A DNA stretch of 64,000 nt, taken from the NCBI RefSeq assembly GCF_020010905.1, contig NZ_JAGJBY010000001.1, positions 3,802,001 to 3,866,000 of the forward strand, in the 5' to 3' direction. How positions within the stretch are numbered: the first letter of the stretch is position 1; the number at the start of each line of letters is the position of its first letter. The notes beneath the pieces were generated by a model. That model saw only the letters and a list, made by a program, of their open reading frames with translations. It was not told where the DNA came from and ran no database searches. Below, in pieces: positions 1-8,656 of this stretch. Position numbers and translations under genes: made by a program. This DNA is from Streptomyces acidiscabies. Lineage in GTDB: Bacteria > Actinomycetota > Actinomycetes > Streptomycetales > Streptomycetaceae.

Positions 1-642
1 CCTGGCGTCGCGGCAGCAGTCGCGTACGAGCCCGCTCAGGTCAACCGGCTCAAGACTTGCCTCGTCCTGCTCGTCGAACCGGGCAAGCCCGAGGAGCGAC
101 TCGACCAGCCGTGTCATGCGATGGATCTCGGAGAGCATCCGCTCCACCGCCTCGTTCACCGCGGCCCGGTCCGGCAGCGCCCCGCTCTGGTACAACTCGG
201 CGTAGCCGCGCAGGGATTGGAGCGGCGTGCGCAGTTCGTGCGAGGCGTCCGCCACGAACTGACGCATCCGCTCCTCGGACTGCTCGCGGGCGGTGAGCGC
301 GGCCTGGATCTGGTCGAGCATCCCGTTCAAGGCGTCCGCGAGGCGTCCGACCTCCGTGGTGGGTGCTGAGGCGGCTACGGTCAACCGCTGGGCGAAGTCG
401 CCGGCGGCGATGGTGTCGGCCGTGTCCGCAGCCCGCTCCAGCGGGCGCAGTTCCCGCCGTACGACAGTAGTGCTCACCAGGGCCACACCGGTCAGCCCTG
501 CCAGTTCCACGAGCACGATCACGGCCGGATCGCCGCTGAGAATCCAGCTGAGTGCCGTGGCTGCCATGGCGCCGGCGCACAGCACCGTGACGACCATGCT
601 CAGGCGCGCGCGAAGCGGCGACCGGCGCAACCGCTTCAGCAT
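1..642 (-). CDS. Sensor histidine kinase, C-terminus beyond window
   Basis: The reading frame from ATG at 642 stays open to the window edge (214 codons). It shows a hydrophobic N-terminal region (about residues 13-60), a HAMP-like linker (about 62-115) and the dimerisation/phosphoacceptor motif DASHELRTP, with the likely phosphorylated histidine at residue 135. The ATPase domain lies outside the window. Its start overlaps the end of the upstream response-regulator gene by 7 bases (ATGCTGA), so the two are translationally coupled. The sensed signal cannot be told. An MMPL exporter lies divergently beyond the regulator and is a plausible target. Confidence 0.85.
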   Translation of the reverse strand, partial: MLKRLRRSPLRARLSMVVTVLCAGAMAATALSWILSGDPAVIVLVELAGLTGVALVSTTVVRRELRPLERAADTADTIAAGDFAQRLTVAASAPTTEVGRLADALNGMLDQIQAALTAREQSEERMRQFVADASHELRTPLQSLRGYAELYQSGALPDRAAVNEAVERMLSEIHRMTRLVESLLGLARFDEQDEASLEPVDLSGLVRDCCRDAR

Positions 643-1364
643 CCCGGCTCCCGGATGGCGTAGCCGATGCCCCGCTGGGTGTGGATCAAGGGTGGACCGA
701 GCGCGTCGAGTTTGCGGCGCAGGTAGCTGATATACGTGGCGACCACGGTGTCGTCGCCGTTGAAGTCGTACGACCAGACGTGTTCGAGGAGTTGGGCCCG
801 GGGCACGATCCGACCGCTGTGCAGCATCAGGTAGCGCAGCAGCCGGAACTCGGTCGGGGAGAGACCGATCGCAGTGCCGCCGCGGCGTACGGAGTGGGTG
901 GCCGGGTCGAGTTCGAGGTCGGCGACCCGCAGGACGGAGCTCTCGTGCTCGGGTCTGCGGGTGCGGCGCAGCACAGCACCGATCCGGGCGGCCACCTCGT
1001 CGAGACCGAACGGTTTGGTGACGTAGTCGTCACCACCCGCTGCGAGTGCCTTGACCAGGTCCTTACGTGTGTCACGTGCGGTGAGGAAGACAACCGCGTG
1101 CGGGAGGCCGTCGGCGCGCAACCGCCGCATGACCTCGATGCCGTCGCCGTCCGGGAGCATGATGTCCAGCAGGATGAGCTCGGGAAGGTGGTCGCGGGCC
1201 TCGGCAAGGGCTTCCTTCACCGTGGCGGCCGTCCGGACCTCGTAGCCGATGAACCGCAGGAAACGGCCGACGGTGTCCAGGATCGCCGGCTCGTCGTCGA
1301 CGACGAGCAATCGCCCGAGCGGTGGCTCGGACTCCGCCACGGCTGCGGCGTTCTCGTCGGGCAT
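636..1364 (-). CDS. OmpR-family two-component response regulator
   Basis: A 242-residue protein with an N-terminal receiver domain (VVDDE acidic pocket near residue 22, phosphoacceptor Asp67 in LLDIMLPDG, conserved VTKPF lysine) and a C-terminal OmpR/PhoB winged helix ending in the typical GIGYAI. The start at 1364 is preferred over an upstream in-frame codon at 1451 because GAAAGGG precedes it at a good distance and the receiver domain begins soon after. It is cotranscribed with the overlapping histidine kinase and faces the MMPL exporter gene across about 240 bp. Regulation of that exporter is inferred, not shown. Confidence 0.9.
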   Translation of the reverse strand: MPDENAAAVAESEPPLGRLLVVDDEPAILDTVGRFLRFIGYEVRTAATVKEALAEARDHLPELILLDIMLPDGDGIEVMRRLRADGLPHAVVFLTARDTRKDLVKALAAGGDDYVTKPFGLDEVAARIGAVLRRTRRPEHESSVLRVADLELDPATHSVRRGGTAIGLSPTEFRLLRYLMLHSGRIVPRAQLLEHVWSYDFNGDDTVVATYISYLRRKLDALGPPLIHTQRGIGYAIREPGC

Positions 1365-1606
1365 GCGCGTCAACCCTTTCCTCAGTGCCGCGGGACCCTG
1401 CCCGCCTTCGGTGCTCAATTGATCGTCTCCGACCCGCGTGGCGCGTTCCATGGGAGTTGTGTGTGAACAGCGGTCCCGAAGGGCCGTTTCGCGGAGTGTG
1501 GCCCGGAGGCGTTCCTACGGTGGATAAGGCAGGCCTCGGCGACTGGCGTCCTCCACCGGTCGGGGCACTGCTCATTTCCCATTCCCCGGCCATCGGGAGT
1601 CTTCGC

Positions 1607-3877
1607 GTGTCCACCCTGCTGTACCGCCTGGGCCGTTTCGCCTACCGGCGGAAATGGTCCGTCATCGGCGCTTGGTCCGTACTGCTGCTCGTCGCGGTCC
1701 TGGCGGCCCTCGGCCTGATGAAGCCGTTCACCACCTCGACGACCATCCCGGGTACCGAGGCCCAGCGCACGCTCGACGTCGTGCAGGCAGAGTTCCCCAG
1801 CGACCAGTCCCACCTCACCGGAAGGATCGTCTTTCGGGCCCCACGCGGTGAGACCCTCACGACCGGCGACGTGGCCCGCATCGTACGGCGAACGGTCGAT
1901 GAGGCGGCGGATGTTCTGGGCGTCAGGTCGGTCACCGCACCCTCCGCGTCGTCGGGGACGGTCTCGGCCGACGGCCGGACGGGCATCGCCGCACTGACCT
2001 TCACCACCGACAAGACCGGCACCCTTTCCGAGGCGACCACCAACGGCGTCGAGCGACTCGTGGCCGAGGCACGTCGCGAGGGGCTGACCGGGGAGATCGG
2101 CGGAGACGCCTTCTCCAAGGTCGAGGTCAAGGTGATGGGCCCCGGGGAAGCCGTGGGCGTGCTCATCGCCCTGGGCATTCTGGTCTTCGTCTTCCGCTCC
2201 CTGCGTGCCGCGGTCATTCCCGTCGCGACCGCGCTCGTCGGGGTTGCCGTGGGTGTGCTCGGCCTGCTGAGTCTGACCAGCGTCGTCACGATGGACAGCA
2301 CCTCGGTGATCCTCGCCGTGATGCTGGGCCTGGCCGTGGGCATCGACTACGCCCTGTTCATCGTCTCCAGGCACCAGACCCAGGTCAGGGCGGGCATGGA
2401 ACCAGAGGAGTCGGCCGGCCTGGCGACCGGGACGGCCGGTGGAGCGGTCGTCTTCGCCGGCGCGACCGTCGTCATCGCACTGGCCGCGCTCTCCGTGGTG
2501 AACATCCCGTTCCTTACCGTCATGGGACTGGGTGCTGCGGCGACGGTCGTCGTCTCCGTGTCGATCGCCGTCACACTGCTGCCGGCCGTACTCGGCCTGA
2601 TGGGACGGAACATCGCCACCAGCACGGTCCCCGTCCTGCGTCGTTCCGTCGAGCGCGCCCCCGTCTCGGCACGTCAGCCCGCAGGGCAGCGTTGGGCGGC
2701 CATGGTGGCCCGCCGCCGGTGGAGCGTCTTGCTCGTCTCTCTGGTGGGCCTGGGCGTCCTCGCTGTCCCTGCGGCGGATCTCCGACTGGGGCTCGGCGGC
2801 ACGCAGGATCCCGACACCTCCGCGGGCAGGGCACAGAAGCTCGTGGACGACGGATTCGGCCCCGGCTACAGCGGCACGCTGGTCGTGCTGGTACAGGGTG
2901 AAAGGACGGAGGTCGTCCCGGCCGCCGAGCGCATGGCCGGTGTGGTGCGGGACCTGCCTGGGGTGGCCTCCGTGACCCCCGCGGTCCGTGCCGAGTCCGG
3001 TCATGCGGCACTGCTCAGCGTCACATCCACCGGTGGCCCGGAGACCGAGACGACCAAGCGGGTCCTGGCAGAGATACGGAACGCCCGAGGCGCCGTGGAG
3101 AAGAACAGCGGCACCGAGATCAATGTCACCGGCACCACCGCCGTCAACATCGACGTGGCGAACAAGCTCTCCTCCGCCCTGCCCGTGTACTGCCTGCTGG
3201 TGATGGGCCTGGCGCTCCTCCTCCTCGTCGTGGTGTTCCGCGCCCTCGCCGTCCCGCTCAAGGCGGCCCTGGGGTTCCTGCTGTCCCTCGGTGCTTCGCT
3301 GGGCGCGCTGGTGGCGGTGTTCCAGTGGGGCTGGCTCTCCGACCTGCTCGGCATCAAGACCACCGGCCCGGTCCTGAGTTTCCTGCCGATGCTGCTGGTG
3401 GGCATCCTCTTCGGCCTCGCTATGGACTACGAGGTCTTTCTCGTCTCCCGGATGCGGGAGGAGTACGCCCATGGGCTGCCGCCGGTCGAGGCGATGGTCC
3501 GCGGATTCGGGCACGGCGCGAAGGTCGTGATCGCTGCCGCGCTGATCATGATCGCGGTGTTCGGGTCGTTCGTCTTCGCCGACATGCAGGTCATCAAAGG
3601 CATGGGCTTTGCGCTCGGCGTCGGCGTGCTCCTGGACGCGTTCGTTGTCCGGATGACGCTTGTCCCCGCCGTGATGGCGGTCCTGGGCCGTAAGGCATGG
3701 TGGCTGCCCCGGTTCCTGCACCGAGCGCTGCCGGACATGGACATCGAGGGGGAGCGACTGACGAGCAGGCTGACGCAGGCGTCCGGGCCGGCGGGATGGG
3801 ATCGGGCGGCACGGCAGCCGCGCGACGCCGACCGGGCGGCAGCCCCGGTGAGCGGCGCGGGTGCACGACGGTACTGA
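1607..3877 (+). CDS. MMPL/RND-family membrane transporter
   Basis: A 756-residue protein with two repeats, each a first transmembrane helix, an extracytoplasmic domain and a block of five or six helices. The helix blocks lie at about 175-360 and 520-705 and contain the family sequences GLAVGIDYALFIVSR and GLAMDYEVFLVSRMREEY. MMPL proteins use the proton gradient to export lipids or hydrophobic compounds. The GTG at 1607 is chosen because GGGAG sits seven bases upstream and the first helix starts soon after; longer in-frame starts lack this signal. It is divergent from the two-component system. The substrate is unknown. Confidence 0.9.
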   Translation: MSTLLYRLGRFAYRRKWSVIGAWSVLLLVAVLAALGLMKPFTTSTTIPGTEAQRTLDVVQAEFPSDQSHLTGRIVFRAPRGETLTTGDVARIVRRTVDEAADVLGVRSVTAPSASSGTVSADGRTGIAALTFTTDKTGTLSEATTNGVERLVAEARREGLTGEIGGDAFSKVEVKVMGPGEAVGVLIALGILVFVFRSLRAAVIPVATALVGVAVGVLGLLSLTSVVTMDSTSVILAVMLGLAVGIDYALFIVSRHQTQVRAGMEPEESAGLATGTAGGAVVFAGATVVIALAALSVVNIPFLTVMGLGAAATVVVSVSIAVTLLPAVLGLMGRNIATSTVPVLRRSVERAPVSARQPAGQRWAAMVARRRWSVLLVSLVGLGVLAVPAADLRLGLGGTQDPDTSAGRAQKLVDDGFGPGYSGTLVVLVQGERTEVVPAAERMAGVVRDLPGVASVTPAVRAESGHAALLSVTSTGGPETETTKRVLAEIRNARGAVEKNSGTEINVTGTTAVNIDVANKLSSALPVYCLLVMGLALLLLVVVFRALAVPLKAALGFLLSLGASLGALVAVFQWGWLSDLLGIKTTGPVLSFLPMLLVGILFGLAMDYEVFLVSRMREEYAHGLPPVEAMVRGFGHGAKVVIAAALIMIAVFGSFVFADMQVIKGMGFALGVGVLLDAFVVRMTLVPAVMAVLGRKAWWLPRFLHRALPDMDIEGERLTSRLTQASGPAGWDRAARQPRDADRAAAPVSGAGARRY

Positions 3878-4069
3878 GGAGCCCATCGGCGTGTGGGCGG
3901 CGCCAGGAGTTGACCGCACGCCGATCTGGAAGTGGTCCACATCAGAAAACTATCAACGTTCGGGATTCGAGTATGCCTGTCTCCTGCAGGGGGTGATCCG
4001 CGCGGGCGTTGGACCCGGTTCCTGTTGAGCGTGCCGATTCTTCGAAGTCGGCCGCTTCGCTCCGATTCC

Positions 4070-4650
4070 GTCGCCGACGAGGTCGGCCGCCAGGCCCTGC
4101 ACTGCATCTGCTGCTCGGCCTGTCTCAACGTCTGCCCGGTCTACGAGTGGGCCTGCGGCCACGCTTCCGGCCACGCCTGCGGCTCGGTCTAACCGGGCCC
4201 GATCGGTGCGATCCTCAGCCCCCAACTGCGCGGCACGGAAAGCGAGATCGACGCCCCGCTGCCGTACGCCTCCTCGCTGTGCGGGGCCTGCTACAAGGTC
4301 TGCCCGGTCGCCATCGACATCCCCGAGGTGCTGGTGCATCTGCGGGAACGGGTCGTTCAGGGCGGGCTGGTGGTCCGCGAGGGCAACAAGGTGGTGCTCA
4401 AGCCCGCCAAGGGGCACGCGGCCGAGCGGGCGGCGATGCGGGCGGCCCGCTGGGCGTTCGCCCGCCCCGGTGTCCTGCGCACCGGACAGCGGCCGACCTC
4501 GCGCACCCGGCGGCTGCATCCGCGTTCGCTTCCGGGGCCGGGCAGGCCTGGAGCGGTACCCGGGATCTTCCGGCCCTACCCGTGGAGCCGTTCCGCGACT
4601 GGTGGCCGCGGACCGACGGCGGCCGCTCGGAGAAGGGGGGCTCGAAGTGA
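4070..4650 (+). pseudogene. lutB: Decayed LutB-type iron-sulfur protein, C-terminal remnant
   Basis: Only the C-terminal part remains. Homology begins near 4070 at the first ferredoxin-type cluster motif (CICCSACLNVCPVY) and continues to a second (CGACYKVCPVAIDIPEVL). A TAA at 4190-4192 interrupts the frame where relatives have a Tyr codon, which suggests a single base change. A later frameshift, near 4500-4560, moves the true C-terminus (PFRDWWPRTDGGR) into another frame. In intact operons LutB acts with LutA and LutC in L-lactate oxidation. It overlaps the next gene by GTGA, the normal lutB-lutC arrangement. Confidence 0.75.
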
Positions 4651-5285
4651 GCAGCAGGGAGCGGATCCTGGGCCGGGTGCGGCGCGCGCTGTCCGATGTC
4701 TCGGGCGAGGACGCTCCGATCGAGCGGACGTATCTGCGGGAGCACGGGGACCGCGGCGTCGAGGAGACGGCGGACCTCCTGGCCGAGAACCTCGCCGACT
4801 ACCGGGCGATCGTGCACCACTGCACCGCAGCGGACCTGCCCGCGACGCTCGCCGGGATGCCGGCGGCGCGGGGTTCCAGACGGTCCTGGTGCCGTCGGGG
4901 CTGGAGCAGTCCTGGCTCGCGGACGCCGACGCCGAGCAGGTCCCGGACCGGGCCGAGCACCCCGCACGAGCTGGACCGGATCGACAGTGTGGTGACGGCG
5001 TGCGCGGTGGCCGTCGCCGAGTCCGGCACCGTCGTCCTCGACGGCTCCCCCGGCCAGGGCCGCCGCCGCATCACGCTCATGCCCGACCAGCGCATCTGCG
5101 TCGTACGGGTCCCGGACCAGGTCGTCTCCGCGGTGCCGCAGGGCCTCGAACGCCTCGAACCGGTAAGTCCGTTGACGTGGATCTCCGGTTCTTCAGCGAC
5201 CAGCGACGTCGGGCTGGACCGGGTCGAGGGGGTGCACGGTTCGCGCACCCTGGAAGTGATCCCGGTGAACAGGAATGGCGAGTAG
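4647..5285 (+). pseudogene. lutC: LutC-like LUD-domain protein with two compensating frameshifts
   Basis: The frame starting at GTG 4647 gives the LutC N-terminus (SSRERILGRVRRAL). Near 4870 the family sequence (FQTVLVPSGLEQSWLADAD) jumps to another frame, then returns to the first near 4965 for the conserved C-terminal half (HELDRIDSVVTACAVAVAE, GTVVLDGSPGQGRRRITL, RVEGVHGSRTLEV). Read straight through, about 30 residues are scrambled while the rest stays intact. A functional product is possible but unlikely, since its partner lutB is dead and lutA is absent. LutC normally belongs to lactate oxidation. Confidence 0.7.
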
Positions 5286-5540
5286 GAAATGCTCGCATCG
5301 GGCTCTGCTCACCTCCTGCGGTAGGAAAGCAGGATCGTCTGAGGTCCGTGGAGAACGACGATCTGAGAGCCGTGCTGCCGCGGAACGGAGCCCTTCTGTG
5401 CATCCGTGCCAGTTCGTCCGCCAGGCTCGGTCCGAGGGCGTCCAGCCGGACTCGTGCGCTTGGAGGCTGATGCGGGAACATCAGCCGTGCCTCCGCCACG
5501 GCTCGCTCACCCAAAGTCGCGAGCAGGCCGCGCCTTCGTG

Positions 5541-5981
5541 CGATCCGAGACCACGACGACCGCCGGAGCGATCGAGAAGGTCGGCGGCGCACAGCGCGGC
5601 AAGGCGATCATCGTCCTGAACCCCGCCGAGCCGCCGCTGATCATGCGTGACACGGTCTTCGTCCTGGTCGACGCCCCCGACCCGGCCGCCTGGTCCGATA
5701 TCCGGCAGAGCATCGAGAAGATGGTGGCCGACGTGGCGGCCTACGTCCCGGGGTATCGGCTCAAACAGCAGACGCAGATCACCGAGATCCCCGGCGACCA
5801 GCCACTGGACACCCTGCTCGAAGCCGGCACCCGGCGCCCCACCCATCAGGTGTCGGTGTTCCTGGAGGTCGAGGGCGCCGCACACTATCTGCCCGCCTAC
5901 GCAGGCAACCTCGACATCATGACCGCGGCGGGACTCCAAGTCGCCGAGCGGATCGCCGCAGCGAAGGCGGACAGCCGATGA
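5541..5981 (+). pseudogene. Acetaldehyde dehydrogenase (acylating), C-terminal fragment
   Basis: The segment matches the C-terminal half of the MhpF/BphJ/HsaG-type enzyme, with the hallmark AIEKVGGAQRGKAIIVLNP followed by PPLIMRDTVF and a C-terminus ending LDIMTAAGLQVAERIAA. The enzyme turns acetaldehyde or propionaldehyde into the acyl-CoA in meta-cleavage pathways, in complex with the aldolase encoded next. The NAD-binding N-terminal half and active-site cysteine region are missing; sequence upstream of about 5541 is unrelated. Its stop overlaps the aldolase start (ATGA), the natural operon arrangement, so these are leftovers of one pathway operon. Confidence 0.85.
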
Positions 5982-6253
5982 CCACGCAGATCTACGTCCA
6001 GGACGTCACCCTCCGGGACGGCATGCACGCCGTTCGCCACCGCATCAGCCCTGTCGATGTCGCCCGCATCGTGACAGCGCTCGACGAGGCCGGCGTGGAC
6101 GCGATCGAGATCGCACACGGCGACGGTCTGGCGGGCAGTTCGGTCAACTACGGGCCCGGCTCGCACACCGACTGGGAGTGGATCGAGACCGCGGCCTCCG
6201 TACTGAAACGGGCCCGGCTCACCACTCTCCTGCTGCCAGGCGTGGGCACGATC
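5978..6253 (+). pseudogene. 4-hydroxy-2-oxovalerate aldolase, N-terminal fragment
   Basis: The first 90 or so residues match the DmpG/BphI/HsaF-type aldolase: YVQDVTLRDGMHAVRHRI, then DEAGVDAIEIAHGDGL and GSHTDWEWIE. The metal-binding and catalytic barrel beyond LLPGVGTI is gone: near 6253 the sequence switches to the tail of the oppositely oriented DUF302 gene. The family splits 4-hydroxy-2-oxoacids into pyruvate and an aldehyde that is channelled to the dehydrogenase encoded just upstream. The start is the ATG overlapping the dehydrogenase stop. Not functional. Confidence 0.85.
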
Positions 6254-6299
6254 CGCGCACCGCGTGCCGGGGTCGGCCAGATGCCGAACCGGGGAGAGG

Positions 6300-6694
6300 G
6301 CAGGTGGCGGCCAGGGCGCTGAGCGCGGCGTCGAGTCGGGCGGTGGCTTCGTCGGCGACGGGCTTGAGGGCGTCCAGGCCGGTGAGGTGACCATGGTGTC
6401 CGGGTCGAGGGCCTGGACGAGCGTGTGGTCGCCGTCGCGGCGGACGACGACGTTGCAGGGCAGGAGCAGGCCGATGGAGCGGTAGGCCTCCAGGGCGTGG
6501 TGGGCGAGCGGCGGGTTGCAGGCGCCCAGGATTAGGTAGTTCTCCATGTCGTGGCCGAGCTTGGCCTTCAGCGTGGCCTGGACGTCGATCTCGGTGAGGA
6601 TGCCGAACCCCTGGTCGGCCAAGGCCTGGCGGACGGCGGCGGTGGCGGCGTCGAAGTCGGTGACGGCCAGTCGGACGGTGCGGTCGTAGGACAC
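6300..6694 (-). pseudogene. DUF302 protein, frameshifted near the C-terminus
   Basis: From GTG 6694 (GGAG upstream) the frame encodes a DUF302 domain: DRTVRLAVTDFDAATAAVR, then GILTEIDVQATLKAKLG, NYLILGACNPPLAHHALE and LLLPCNVVVRRDG. After DPDTMVT, near 6388, one base seems lost: the expected tail (LTGLDALKPVADEATARLDA) continues in a neighbouring frame. The gene is divergent from the persulfide dioxygenase gene and shares a promoter region with CsoR-type operators. DUF302 proteins often accompany sulfane-sulfur or metal stress genes, but their role is unknown. About 90% of the fold is intact, so partial function cannot be excluded. Confidence 0.7.
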
Positions 6695-6735
6695 GGTGCG
6701 CTGCTCCTTCGGTGAGGCGGAAAACCCGGTTCCTT

Positions 6736-6753
6736 GATACCCCGCCGGGTACC
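6736..6753. promoter_or_regulatory. CsoR/CstR-type operator half of the DUF302 promoter
   Basis: GATACCCCGCCGGGTACC is a near-palindrome with the layout of the operator in front of the local CsoR-family gene (GATACCC, four bases, GGGTATC). It lies 42-59 bases upstream of the DUF302 start, placed to repress that gene. Binding is inferred. Confidence 0.6.
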
Positions 6754-6811
6754 CGGCGCAGCGGACGCAATGCCGCACCCGGAGATATGGGGGACGTCCA
6801 GGACCACAGGA

Positions 6812-6864
6812 ATACCCCCCGGGGTACCCCTGTTAGGGTAGGTGCCGAATACCCCCCGGGGTAC
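6812..6864. promoter_or_regulatory. Two identical CsoR/CstR-type operators before the dioxygenase gene
   Basis: The palindrome TACCCCCCGGGGTA occurs twice, at 6813-6826 and 6850-6863, spaced 37 bp apart, each within the longer shared string AATACCCCCCGGGGTAC. The downstream copy ends 27 bases before the GTG of the persulfide dioxygenase gene and probably overlaps its promoter. The tract-G/C core flanked by TA is the known CsoR-family operator layout. Both the dioxygenase gene and the divergent DUF302 gene would be controlled from here. Confidence 0.7.
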
Positions 6865-6890
6865 ACCGTTCTTGTGGAGGAGCCGCAGTC

Positions 6891-8255
6891 GTGTTCTTCG
6901 TCGACACTCTTGAGTTCGAGGGTCTGGGCAACCGCAGCTACCTGGCCGGCGGGGCCGCTGCCGCGGTGGTTATCGATCCGCCGCGCGACATCGACCAGGT
7001 GATCGCCGCCGCCGCCAGGCGCGGGGTGCGCATCGCGTACGTGGCGGAGACCCACGTGCACAACGACTACGTCACCGGTGGCCTGGAGTTGGCCCGCGTC
7101 ACCGGCGCCTCCTATCTGGTGCCGGCCGCGGCGCACGTGTCCTTCGCCCGCACCCCGGTCGCCGATGGCGACACCGTGGACGTGGACGCGGGTCTGGTCC
7201 TGCGTGCGATCGCCACGCCCGGGCACACCCCGCACCACACCTCCTACGTCCTGGAGCAGGACGGGCGCGGCGTGGCGGCGTTCACCGGCGGATCGCTGCT
7301 GATCGGTACGGTGGGCCGCCCTGACCTGGTGGAGCCTCGGCTGACGGAGCAGCTGGCCCGGGCCCAGCACGCCTCCGCCCACCGCCTGACCGCCGAGCTG
7401 GACGACGAGGTGCCGGTGCTGCCCACCCACGGGTTCGGCAGCTTCTGCTCCTCCGCCCAGGCCGAGGGGGACGCGACCACGATCGGCAAGGAACGCACCA
7501 GCAACGACGCGCTCACCCTGGACGTGGACACCTTCGTTCAGCGGATGCTCGCCGGGCTGGAGGACGTGCCCGCCTACTACGCGCACATGGGCCCGGCCAA
7601 CGCCGCCGGCCCCGCCCCCGTCGACCTCACCCCGCCGAGGCGTGCGGATGCAGGCGAAATCTCCTCCCGGCTGGCCGCCGGTGAGTGGGTGGTGGACCTG
7701 CGCAGCCGCATGGCCTTCGCCGAGGGGCACGTGGCCGGCTCGTTCAACTTCGAGGGCGAGGGCAAGCTCGCCACCTACCTGGCCTGGCTGATCCCCTGGG
7801 GCAAGCCCGTCACCCTGCTCGCCGACACCCCGGAGCAGATCAGCGCCGCGCAGCGGGAACTCGCGCGGGTAGGCATCGACCGCCCGGCCGCCGCCGCCAC
7901 CGGCGACCCGGCCGGCTGGGTCCATGAGGGCGAGAGGCTCGCTTCTTTCCCGCGTGCCCGCTTCGCCGACCTTGCCCAGGTGCGCGAGCGCGGCGACGAG
8001 GTGGTCGTCCTGGATGTGCGCCGGGACTCGGAGCGCGTAGGCGGCTACATCGACGGCTCGGTCCACATCCCGATCCACGAGCTGCACGGCCGTATCGGCG
8101 AGGTGCCGGACGGGACGGTGTGGGTGCACTGCGCCGGCGGGATGCGCGCGGCGATCGCCGCCTCCCTCCTCGATGCCGCCGGCCGCAAGGTGGTCGCCGT
8201 CGACGACGCCTTCGACGCCGCGGCGGATGCCGGGCTGCCCCTGGCCTCCGCCTGA
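6891..8255 (+). CDS. Persulfide dioxygenase fused to two rhodanese domains
   Basis: A 454-residue protein. Residues 1-240 form a metallo-beta-lactamase fold of the ETHE1 class with the iron ligands in THVHNDY (His55, His57, Asp59) and a later GHTPHH. Residues about 250-345 are a degenerate rhodanese lacking the active cysteine; residues about 360-450 are a second rhodanese with Cys414 in WVHCAGGMRA. The family oxidises glutathione or low-thiol persulfide to sulfite and moves sulfane sulfur. GGAGG lies upstream of the GTG start. It heads a run with a rhodanese and a TauE exporter, and two CsoR-type operators sit in its promoter. Confidence 0.9.
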   Translation: MFFVDTLEFEGLGNRSYLAGGAAAAVVIDPPRDIDQVIAAAARRGVRIAYVAETHVHNDYVTGGLELARVTGASYLVPAAAHVSFARTPVADGDTVDVDAGLVLRAIATPGHTPHHTSYVLEQDGRGVAAFTGGSLLIGTVGRPDLVEPRLTEQLARAQHASAHRLTAELDDEVPVLPTHGFGSFCSSAQAEGDATTIGKERTSNDALTLDVDTFVQRMLAGLEDVPAYYAHMGPANAAGPAPVDLTPPRRADAGEISSRLAAGEWVVDLRSRMAFAEGHVAGSFNFEGEGKLATYLAWLIPWGKPVTLLADTPEQISAAQRELARVGIDRPAAAATGDPAGWVHEGERLASFPRARFADLAQVRERGDEVVVLDVRRDSERVGGYIDGSVHIPIHELHGRIGEVPDGTVWVHCAGGMRAAIAASLLDAAGRKVVAVDDAFDAAADAGLPLASA

Positions 8256-8290
8256 GTTCGGCCGATCTCCCGCAAGGAAGGAAGCGTGTG

Positions 8291-8656
8291 ATGTTCCTCT
8301 TTCGCCGAAACGGGCCCCGTGTCACGGTCGACGAGGCACACAGCCGTACCAGCGGCGACCGGCCTGACGCCGTCCTGCTGGACGTCCGCGAGAAGCCCGA
8401 ATGGAACTCGGGCCACGCCCCGGGCGCCATCCACGTACCGCTGACGAACCTGGTCGCCGGCGCCATCCTGCCCGCCGAGGCGCAGGGCCGTCCGCTGGTG
8501 GTGATCTGCCGCAGTGGACACCGCTCCCAGCAGGCCGCGAAGCTCCTCACCGACCGCGGAGCGCAGGTGGTGGACGTCGAGGGCGGTATGAACGCGTGGG
8601 CCGCCGCCGGGCACCCGGTCGTCGACGAACGCGGGAACAGCGGCCGGATAGCGTGA
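8291..8656 (+). CDS. Single-domain rhodanese sulfurtransferase
   Basis: A 121-residue protein with one rhodanese domain: VLLDVREKPEWNSGHAPGAIHVPL and the active loop VVICRSGHRSQQ with Cys73. It should carry sulfane sulfur as a cysteine persulfide and pass it to acceptors, here probably between the dioxygenase-rhodanese and the exporter. ATG 8291 is preferred to GTG 8288 because AAGGAAGG then sits eight bases upstream. The next gene starts inside its stop codon (GTGA), so both are in one operon. Confidence 0.9.
   Translation: MFLFRRNGPRVTVDEAHSRTSGDRPDAVLLDVREKPEWNSGHAPGAIHVPLTNLVAGAILPAEAQGRPLVVICRSGHRSQQAAKLLTDRGAQVVDVEGGMNAWAAAGHPVVDERGNSGRIA

Noticed and set aside
1415..3940. Long open frame of 841 codons on the minus strand opposite the MMPL gene
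   Set aside because: It is the mirror of a real gene in high-GC DNA, has low-complexity His/Asp/Gly-rich composition and no recognisable domain. Similar long antisense frames opposite the GH3 (52.8-54.4 kb), GH106 (46.2-47.7 kb) and ISAs1 genes were dropped for the same reason.
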